A stretch of DNA of 10,399 nt from an uncultured Dorea sp. (GTDB lineage: Bacteria > Bacillota > Clostridia > Lachnospirales > Lachnospiraceae). The position numbers and the translations under genes are program-made. The DNA lies in contig CAJTUQ010000092.1 of the NCBI GenBank assembly GCA_910579335.1, positions 1 to 10,399 on the forward strand, in the 5' to 3' direction. The notes beneath the pieces are model-generated. The model saw only the letters and a list, made by a program, of their open reading frames with translations, was not told the origin of the DNA and did not search any database. Below, piece after piece: positions 1 to 4,779 of the stretch (positions are counted from its first letter, which is position 1; the number at the start of each line of letters is the position of its first letter).

Positions 1-78
1 ATGATATTTTTTCAACAACTCTCTGTACTTTTGGCGCAATTCCTCAATCGTCTTTACTCCTGCAAAATATGTATACAT
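1..78 (-). CDS. N-terminus of a J-domain-like protein, cut by the window edge
   Basis: Twenty-six codons are visible on the minus strand, starting at ATG 78-76 and running in frame off the left edge. The peptide begins MYTYFAG and continues into a TIEELRQKYRELLKKYH segment. This resembles helices I-II of a J domain, stopping just where the HPD motif would begin (the last visible residue is His). J domains stimulate Hsp70 ATPase activity. Small stand-alone J proteins of this style are, from general knowledge, common on clostridial plasmids, phages and integrative elements. An AAAAGGAG-type ribosome binding site lies about 8 bases upstream (near 86-93), which favours this start over an in-frame ATG at 123-121. 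It lies downstream of a terminator, so it probably needs its own promoter, which I could not identify. The HPD motif itself is outside the window, so the family call is tentative. Confidence 0.6.
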   Translation of the reverse strand, partial: MYTYFAGVKTIEELRQKYRELLKKYH

Positions 79-130
79 ATGCCTGTACTCCTTTTTACAA
101 AAGCACCCGACCATTGATTTCATAGTTTGA

Positions 131-166
131 AAAGAGCAAAAAAGTAAGCCTTTCGGCTCACTTTTC
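131..166 (-). terminator. Rho-independent terminator after the 106-codon tail-domain ORF
   Basis: Arms at 140-150 and 155-165 form an 11-base stem with one mismatch and, read on the minus strand, a GAAA tetraloop. The stem is followed on that strand by a T-rich stretch (TTTTTTGCTCTTTTC). It sits 14 bases past the stop of the 179-499 ORF and separates it from the J-domain-like gene. Confidence 0.75.
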
Positions 167-178
167 CACGCTGAAAAC

Positions 179-499
179 TCATATCATATTAAAATGCCTG
201 AAAGCCGCCATAATCGCTTTTTCTTTCTCTTGCGGACATTTCGGCACATGGCTTTTATTATCGCCTACATTGTAATTCAGACGCTTTTCAAAGCCGCATT
301 TGTCTTTTATCTGTGCCACATACAAGGATGATACTTTTAAATCATATTCTGATTTTATCCATTCTTTGATTTCCGTATAAGTTGCACACCCCTGCATATC
401 TTTCAGATATTCGTTGTCTTTTGGCTTAAAATCAACATACGCATAGACAGTATCAGCAGTGTAACTATTTCCTACCCAAAAGGACAACCGTCTCAACAT
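179..499 (-). CDS. Small ORF carrying an RlmD-type C-terminal tail domain, out of frame with rlmD
   Basis: The ORF has 106 codons, with ATG at 499 inside the 3' end of rlmD (35-base overlap, different frame). The first 17 or so residues are just rlmD's last codons read in the wrong frame. From about residue 18 the protein looks genuine: a TADTVYAYVDF stretch, a conserved ATYTEIKEWI segment, then SSLYVAQIKDKCGFEKRLNYN, CPQEKEKAIMAAF and a terminal RHFNMI. From memory of clostridial proteins, this roughly 80-residue module usually sits fused to the C-terminus of RlmD-family methyltransferases after the HVETVVLL motif. I see no convincing ribosome binding site for ATG 499 and no separate promoter, so it may be untranslated or reached only by coupling or frameshifting. 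GC is about 30-37% in sampled 60-base lines, against about 50-67% in sampled rlmD lines, suggesting a different origin. No biochemical function is known to me. It could be a broken fusion tail or the edge of an inserted element. Confidence 0.55.
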   Translation of the reverse strand: MLRRLSFWVGNSYTADTVYAYVDFKPKDNEYLKDMQGCATYTEIKEWIKSEYDLKVSSLYVAQIKDKCGFEKRLNYNVGDNKSHVPKCPQEKEKAIMAAFRHFNMI

Positions 500-1892
500 G
501 CACCGTATGCGGAAACTGATCTACCGCCCTCACTCTCTCAATCTCATACCCTCTCCCTCTCAAATACTTCACATCCCTTGCCAGCGTAGCCGAATCACAG
601 CTCACATATACGATTCTCTCCGGCTGCATATCCGCCATCGTCCTAAGCAGTTCCTCTTCACAGCCTTTCCTCGGCGGGTCCACAACGATCACATCCGCAC
701 AGGCCTTCTCCCCGCCGTGGTTCTTTGCGTATTCCTCATAGTATTCGGGCAGTATCTCCTCCGCCCTCCCGACAAAAAACTCCGCATTATGAATGCCGTT
801 TATCGCCGCATTATTCCTCGCATCCTCAATCGCCTGGGGAACCACTTCCACGCCATAGACTTTCCCCGCTTTCTGCGCAAGAAACAAAGAAATCGTACCG
901 ATTCCGCAGTACAAGTCCCACACTACTGCGTCGCGGGCCATTTTACCAGCCCCGTACAATCCCGCATATTCCAGAGCCAGACTGTAGAGCTTCTCTGTCT
1001 GTACCGGATTGACCTGAAAAAATGACAGCGGAGATATCTGATATTTCACATCCCCGATATAATCCGTTATGTAACTCTTTCCCCATAAGAGCTGAATGCT
1101 CCGCCCCATAATTACATTCGTTTTTTCCTTATTTATATTTAAAGTAATGCTCGTCATCCCTTCGATTCCTGTCAAGTCCCTTATCAATTCTTCTTTATGG
1201 GGAACCGCATCAGCGTTTATTACCAGGCAGACCATGATTTCCTTTGTTTTAAACCCGTATCTTAACAGTACGTGCCGCACCAGACCCGCGTGCTGCTTTT
1301 CATCGTAGGCTTTAATCCCATACTTTTTCATAAACGCAAGTATGATGCCAAGTATTTTTTCATTAACCTCCACTCCAAGCAGGCAATTGGTATTGGGAAT
1401 AATGCTGTGCGTCCTGCCTGCGTAAAAACCTGCGGCAGGATTCCCCTCTCTATCTGTTCCAATAGGAAATTGCGCCTTATTCCGGTAGTGGAAAGGTGCG
1501 CCAAGCTTCCCGCTCTCCTCCATCCCTACAATCGGTTCCATCGTACGCTCCAGCAGCTCTTTGGGAACTCCGCCGATTCGGATAAGGTTCTCCTTAACCT
1601 TTCCTTCTTTATATTCCAGCTGTTTTTCATATGCCATTTCCTGAATCTGGCAGCCGCCGCATTTCCTTGCAACCGGGCATGGCACTTTCTTCACGCGGCC
1701 GTCTGACGGCGCAAGAATCTTTATCAGCTTTGCATATCCATAACTTTTCTTAGCTTTCATAATTTTGGCTTCCACCATATCCCCAGGCACCGTATCCTTA
1801 ATAAAAAGCGTATATCCGTCTACTTTCCCGATTCCTTCACCGTTTATTCCCATATCCTCAATCCATACTTCCACGACGTCATTCTTCTGCAC
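465..1892 (-). CDS. rlmD: 23S rRNA (uracil-5-)-methyltransferase, RlmD/RumA family
   Basis: This SAM-dependent enzyme makes 5-methyluridine in 23S rRNA: U1939 in E. coli RlmD, with Gram-positive RlmCD acting on U747 as well. Numbering from GTG 1892 gives 475 aa, a normal length. An N-terminal TRAM domain spans about 1-60. Cysteines 72, 78, 81 and 170 match the four iron-sulfur ligands. A YRNKAQFPIG stretch lies near 136. The Rossmann core shows VWDLYCGIGTISLFLAQ and VVDPPRKGC, the catalytic cysteine is in VSCDSATLARD (C432), and the terminal HVETVVLL holds the base glutamate (E467). A GTG six bases further upstream (1898) is possible, but the AGGGGG site at 1900-1905 is 7 bases from 1892 and only 1 from 1898. 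It lies downstream of yhaM across a 212-base gap and is probably transcribed separately. Its last codons (GRK, TAG) abut an out-of-frame tail domain. The exact target uridine cannot be told from sequence alone. Confidence 0.93.
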   Translation of the reverse strand: MQKNDVVEVWIEDMGINGEGIGKVDGYTLFIKDTVPGDMVEAKIMKAKKSYGYAKLIKILAPSDGRVKKVPCPVARKCGGCQIQEMAYEKQLEYKEGKVKENLIRIGGVPKELLERTMEPIVGMEESGKLGAPFHYRNKAQFPIGTDREGNPAAGFYAGRTHSIIPNTNCLLGVEVNEKILGIILAFMKKYGIKAYDEKQHAGLVRHVLLRYGFKTKEIMVCLVINADAVPHKEELIRDLTGIEGMTSITLNINKEKTNVIMGRSIQLLWGKSYITDYIGDVKYQISPLSFFQVNPVQTEKLYSLALEYAGLYGAGKMARDAVVWDLYCGIGTISLFLAQKAGKVYGVEVVPQAIEDARNNAAINGIHNAEFFVGRAEEILPEYYEEYAKNHGGEKACADVIVVDPPRKGCEEELLRTMADMQPERIVYVSCDSATLARDVKYLRGRGYEIERVRAVDQFPHTVHVETVVLLGRK

Positions 1893-1899
1893 AAACACA

Positions 1900-1905
1900 C
1901 CCCCT
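1900..1905 (-). promoter_or_regulatory. Ribosome binding site that decides the rlmD start
   Basis: On the minus strand this reads AGGGGG, 7 bases before GTG 1892-1890 and only 1 base before GTG 1898-1896. The spacing favours the downstream GTG. Confidence 0.6.
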
Positions 1906-1959
1906 GCAATTCTTTACACTTATAAACGCAATACAAAACTCTGTCTTTTCACACAGAAA

Positions 1960-1965
1960 ATTATA
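1960..1965 (-). promoter_or_regulatory. Possible -10 element for rlmD
   Basis: A perfect TATAAT on the minus strand would place the transcript start about 60 bases before rlmD. The hexamer 17 bases upstream (CAAGGC) is a poor -35 and there is no extended -10 TG, so the call is weak. A 7-base inverted repeat (AGGCAAG/CTTGCTT, near 1976-1991) sits just upstream. The rest of the 1906-2051 gap is GC-rich and shows no gene. Confidence 0.3.
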
Positions 1966-2051
1966 ATCCCAACAAGCAAGAAGCCTTGCCTGCCGCCGCC
2001 GGCTGCCAAATCAATCCCTCAAAGACAAAGCTGCCCCTCTATATTAATTTA

Positions 2052-2080
2052 GGACGCAGCCCTCAGGCAGAGCTGCGCCC
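2052..2080 (-). terminator. Hairpin after yhaM, probable weak terminator
   Basis: Arms 2052-2060 and 2072-2080 pair over 9 bases with one G-U, closing an 11-base loop, 24 bases past the yhaM stop. On the minus strand it is followed by TAAATTAATAT rather than a clean T run. It may terminate inefficiently or act as a 3' stabilising structure. Confidence 0.5.
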
Positions 2081-2104
2081 CAATTCAATACAGAATATTA
2101 TTAA

Positions 2105-3046
2105 CTAAATCACGGTCTTCCTGAGATTTGATTCAAACAGCCGATTATATCCCAGCCAGTCATTACTATTCTTTTCCCTGAATATTTCCGTTAACGTCTG
2201 CATCTTGGCATCCGCACAATCCGCAAAATTAAGTGCCAGAGCTTCCGCTAATGCGGGTTTTTTCGGCGAGCCGTACTCTAATTCGCCGTGATGGGCGATA
2301 ATGCAATGCTTCAGCTCACTGGCTAATCTCTCCGGAAAACCGGGGATACTTCTCACCGCATCGCTTATCATCTCGACTCCGATTACGATATGCCCCAAAA
2401 GCTGTCCGTCATCCGTATAATCATTCTCCGGAAACGCAGACAATTCCTTTATCTTCCCAATATCATGGCAGATGGCTGCAGTGCAGAGCAAATCCTTATT
2501 CAGAATGGGATACGCCCCCGCCATGTATTCACAGAACTTCACCACGCTCAGCGTATGCTCCAGCAGTCCTCCGGAAAATCCGTGGTGGACGCTCTTTGCG
2601 GCAGAATGCGCTTTGAATTTTCTGGCAAATGCCGCATCCTTAACAAAATAAAACTCAACCGCCTGCCTCAGATACGTGTTTCCGATTCTTTCTATATAAC
2701 CGACAAGCTCCTGATACATACCCTCTGTACTCTTATCCGTAGTCGGCATGTAATCCGCCGGTACATACTCGCCCTCCTCCGCTTTCCTTATCTGGCGGAT
2801 ATTCAATTGGAGATTGTTATTGTACGTAATGACATCGCCGAAAACCTCGATAAAATCATTTTCCGCATAATCCGCAATTCCATTGGAATTGGGATCCCAG
2901 ACCTTCCCGTCAAGCGTCCCTGTCTTATCCTGCAGAATCAAGTTATCGTACGGTTTTCCATTCCTTGTTTCCGCAGAGCGTTTACCCTTACAAAGATAAA
3001 TATTGCGTATTGTTTCTCCCTCAACAAGAGTATTTATATATCTCAT
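2105..3046 (-). CDS. yhaM: 3'-5' exoribonuclease YhaM family (OB-fold plus HD domain)
   Basis: The protein has 313 aa, matching the roughly 314 aa of B. subtilis YhaM, a metal-dependent cytoplasmic exonuclease that trims RNA (and DNA) 3' ends. Residues 10-90 form an OB-fold nucleic-acid-binding domain, with LILQDKTGTLDGKVWD as its typical core. An HD domain spans about 150-290, with metal-ligand candidates H164 (GLLEHT), H194-D195 (CHDIGK), H219, H252-H253 (AHHGELEYG) and D276. The ATG at 3046 has a GAAAGG-type site 10 bases upstream. The preceding gene ends 16 bases before this start, so the HtrA-like gene and yhaM are very likely co-transcribed from the promoter at 4361-4389. All key residues are present and nothing suggests damage. 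The alternative, a generic HD phosphohydrolase with an OB fold, is less likely because length and domain order match YhaM throughout. Confidence 0.93.
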   Translation of the reverse strand: MRYINTLVEGETIRNIYLCKGKRSAETRNGKPYDNLILQDKTGTLDGKVWDPNSNGIADYAENDFIEVFGDVITYNNNLQLNIRQIRKAEEGEYVPADYMPTTDKSTEGMYQELVGYIERIGNTYLRQAVEFYFVKDAAFARKFKAHSAAKSVHHGFSGGLLEHTLSVVKFCEYMAGAYPILNKDLLCTAAICHDIGKIKELSAFPENDYTDDGQLLGHIVIGVEMISDAVRSIPGFPERLASELKHCIIAHHGELEYGSPKKPALAEALALNFADCADAKMQTLTEIFREKNSNDWLGYNRLFESNLRKTVI

Positions 3047-3061
3047 GTTCCAAATGCCTTT

Positions 3062-4327
3062 CTACTTCATCTTTATTCTGCTGCCGACCGTGACATCAAA
3101 ATCAATGTCCACATATTCGCCCCCGGCTCCCTGCCTTAAGCCTTGAAGCCGAAACTGTGCCCCCACGTTTTTGTGCAGCAGTATGCCATAATAATTAGAC
3201 AGGCTGATTGTATTCTGCCCGTCGATTCCGACGATTACATCGCCGCTCTGGATGCCGGCCGCCATAGCCGGAGAGTCTGCCTCCACCTCTTTTACATATA
3301 TTCCAAGAGGCATCCCTTTCTCTTCTAATTCCTCCGTCACGTCCATCCCGCAGATTCCTGTATACGGAATGGCCGAACCATTTGACAAAAGCTCTATGCT
3401 GCTTTTAATATCTGAAATTCCATACCCGGCAACTCTACGGTTTCCCTCCGTTCCAAGTACTGTCCGGCTGATGATACCTACCAGCTGGCCGCGGCGGTTA
3501 AATATTGCGCCGCTCCCGTTATCATTTCCGGCAATATTCGTACTGATAAGCTTAAAACAACCGTCGGCAAGCTCTATGTATTCCTCGTCCACAGTAACGA
3601 CACCGTATCCAGCCGCCTCGTCTGCACCATAAGGTTTCCCAATAGCAATGACCGTATCGCCGCTCTTTACAGAATTTGAACTTCCGATTTTTACAGTTCT
3701 GATTCCTGACCATGTAGTTTTATCTATCTGCTCCCTCAAAACCGCATATACACATAGGCCAAGATTCGTATCCCTCATCTTTTCTGACGCCTCATGTATA
3801 CTTTCATCCGGAAATGTTACCTCTATATGCTCCCCTTCCTTCACCGGCACGAGATCCGAAAGAATTAATAGTTCACGGCCATTGTCGGCAATAAGGATGC
3901 CCGTCGTACTTTCCGCCGGACCGCCCTTATTCTCTTCATCAGACACTTTTCCTACCGATACGATGCCCCTTTTGGCCTGTATCGCTTCCGAATTTAAAGT
4001 CTGGAGCACATGGCGGTATAGATCCTCTTCCGATTCTTTCTCTTCCTCTTTTGCCGGTTCGCCCGCAGGCTCCTCTTCCTCGTCTTTGGGAATCTCAACC
4101 TGCTCAGGATTGTTATTAATGCGAGGCTCCAGCCACGGGGTTAATGCACAAAAAATAATGCTGGCTGCCGCACCGAAGACAGCTCCGCATCCAAGAAGCC
4201 GCAAAATACCAACTTTCAGCCTTTTACCGCTGACAGTTTCATCCTTAATAACCTCCTGTAAAAAAGAATACTCTTCTCGCCCCTTTTCCCCATCAAGCTC
4301 TTCCTGTGGAATATTCTTCTCTTCCAT
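3062..4327 (-). CDS. Membrane-anchored HtrA-like trypsin-fold/PDZ protein, probably catalytically inactive
   Basis: The protein has 421 aa from ATG 4327. A charged cytoplasmic N-terminus (1-38) is followed by one membrane segment (about 39-65), a Glu-rich acidic linker (about 78-103), a trypsin-like domain of the HtrA/DegP type (about 115-315) and a PDZ domain (about 335-415, with DSPAMAAGIQSGDVIVGIDG). The topology implies an extracellular protease-like domain. By my alignment the catalytic His is replaced by D158 (ILSDLV for the usual NNHVV), the Asp by N188 (DTNLGL for TDLAVL), and the Ser of GNSGG by G271 (DNGSG). Hence it is probably a substrate- or peptide-binding pseudoprotease, though S272 next door leaves some doubt. 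The reading frame stays open upstream to 4579, but that part covers the promoter and the mutS2 start, so it is not coding. An AAAGGAG site at 4340-4346 sits 12 bases from ATG 4327 and directly abuts the alternative ATG 4339. It is first gene of a unit with yhaM. Confidence 0.85.
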   Translation of the reverse strand: MEEKNIPQEELDGEKGREEYSFLQEVIKDETVSGKRLKVGILRLLGCGAVFGAAASIIFCALTPWLEPRINNNPEQVEIPKDEEEEPAGEPAKEEEKESEEDLYRHVLQTLNSEAIQAKRGIVSVGKVSDEENKGGPAESTTGILIADNGRELLILSDLVPVKEGEHIEVTFPDESIHEASEKMRDTNLGLCVYAVLREQIDKTTWSGIRTVKIGSSNSVKSGDTVIAIGKPYGADEAAGYGVVTVDEEYIELADGCFKLISTNIAGNDNGSGAIFNRRGQLVGIISRTVLGTEGNRRVAGYGISDIKSSIELLSNGSAIPYTGICGMDVTEELEEKGMPLGIYVKEVEADSPAMAAGIQSGDVIVGIDGQNTISLSNYYGILLHKNVGAQFRLQGLRQGAGGEYVDIDFDVTVGSRIKMK

Positions 4328-4339
4328 CGATGCACGCAT

Positions 4340-4346
4340 CTCCTTT
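4340..4346 (-). promoter_or_regulatory. Ribosome binding site deciding the start of the HtrA-like gene
   Basis: On the minus strand this is AAAGGAG. It leaves 12 bases to ATG 4327 (long but usable) and none to ATG 4339, so the later start is preferred. Confidence 0.55.
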
Positions 4347-4360
4347 GCAATCCTTCTATT

Positions 4361-4389
4361 AGTATACATGAAACACTGTAAATGTTCAA
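4361..4389 (-). promoter_or_regulatory. Sigma-A promoter of the HtrA-like gene and yhaM
   Basis: The minus strand carries TTGAAC (4384-4389), a 17-base spacer and TATACT (4361-4366), close to the sigma-A consensus. The predicted transcript start near 4354 leaves a short leader of about 27 bases before ATG 4327. Confidence 0.8.
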
Positions 4390-4427
4390 TATTTATCCTT
4401 TTCTTTATAATGCAAATAAGGTAAAAT
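4383..4427 (+). promoter_or_regulatory. Candidate promoter(s) of the mutS2 operon
   Basis: A perfect TATAAT lies at 4406-4411, with a weak -35 (TGTTCA, 4383-4388) at 17-base spacing. A second option is TAAAAT at 4422-4427 with TTTTCT at 4399-4404. The first overlaps the -35 of the divergent minus-strand promoter. Confidence 0.4.
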
Positions 4428-4460
4428 AGAATCTGGTACGGATGAAAGGTCAGGTGTATT

Positions 4461-4778
4461 ATGAACAAAAAGACATTAACAAAGTTAGAATATAATAAAA
4501 TCATAGATTTACTTACAGAACAAGCGTCCTCCTTCAGCGGAAAAGAGCTGTGCAAAAAACTGAAGCCCAAATTATCCATTGAAGAAATTCAGACAGCACA
4601 AGAACAGACCGCAGCAGCCTTTTCCAGGATAGTAAAAAAAGGGCGTCCGTCCTTCGGCGGCTGCAGCCCGGTCAGCGATTCCTTAAAGCGCTTAGAGATT
4701 GCAGGTACTCTCGGAAGCGGGGAGCTCCTTCGCATCTGCAGGCTGCTAGAATGCGCAGGGCGTGCACGACGATTTTGA
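4461..4778 (+). CDS. mutS2: N-terminal fragment of MutS2, cut by a frame break
   Basis: These 105 codons encode the start of MutS2: MNKKTLTKLEYNKIIDLL, a Gln/Ala-rich helix around residue 50, and GTLGSGELLRICRLLECAGRA near 82-102, all typical of the MutS2 N-terminal helical region. The frame then runs into RRF and a TGA stop at 4776-4778. The continuation of the same protein begins in the +1 frame at about 4762-4777. A ribosome binding site (AAAGG or AGGTG within 4445-4456) precedes the ATG. Joined with a one-base skip, the two parts give 785 aa, the normal MutS2 length, so almost nothing is missing except the frame. The fragment lacks the ATPase, coiled-coil and Smr regions and would not act as MutS2 alone. 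Whether this is a real mutation, a sequencing error or recoding cannot be decided from one sequence. Confidence 0.88.
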   Translation: MNKKTLTKLEYNKIIDLLTEQASSFSGKELCKKLKPKLSIEEIQTAQEQTAAAFSRIVKKGRPSFGGCSPVSDSLKRLEIAGTLGSGELLRICRLLECAGRARRF

Positions 4779-4779
4779 T
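4758..4779 (+). other. Frame break inside mutS2 with a UUU UGA slip-like site
   Basis: Frame 1 of mutS2 reads GGG CGT GCA CGA CGA TTT TGA. The bases at 4773-4776 are TTTT, so a one-base forward slip on TTT gives TTT GAT GCC and continues as FDAGEDCLD in the downstream MutS2 frame. The layout (sense codon, UGA, +1) recalls the prfB site (CUU UGA). However, the SD-like CAGGG at 4756-4760 is 12 bases upstream of TTT, not 3 as in prfB. Confidence 0.7.

Noticed and set aside
498..1025. Plus-strand ORF of 175 codons opposite rlmD
   Set aside because: It is an antisense shadow of a clear rlmD, with no ribosome binding site and no recognisable motif. The same holds for plus-strand ORFs at 1272-1706 and 3648-4424.
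1906..2051. Possible riboswitch or small RNA in the rlmD-yhaM gap
   Set aside because: It contains GC-rich triplets and one 7-base hairpin, but no riboswitch core I recognise and no paired anti-terminator structure.
2390..3139. Plus-strand ORF of 249 codons opposite yhaM
   Set aside because: It runs antisense through yhaM and into the next gene with biased, motif-free composition. The minus-strand protein matches a known family throughout.
4328..4579. In-frame extension of the HtrA-like ORF upstream to 4579
   Set aside because: It would cover its own near-consensus promoter (4361-4389), the intergenic region and the start of mutS2, and its residues look random. ATG 4327 with AAAGGAG fits better.
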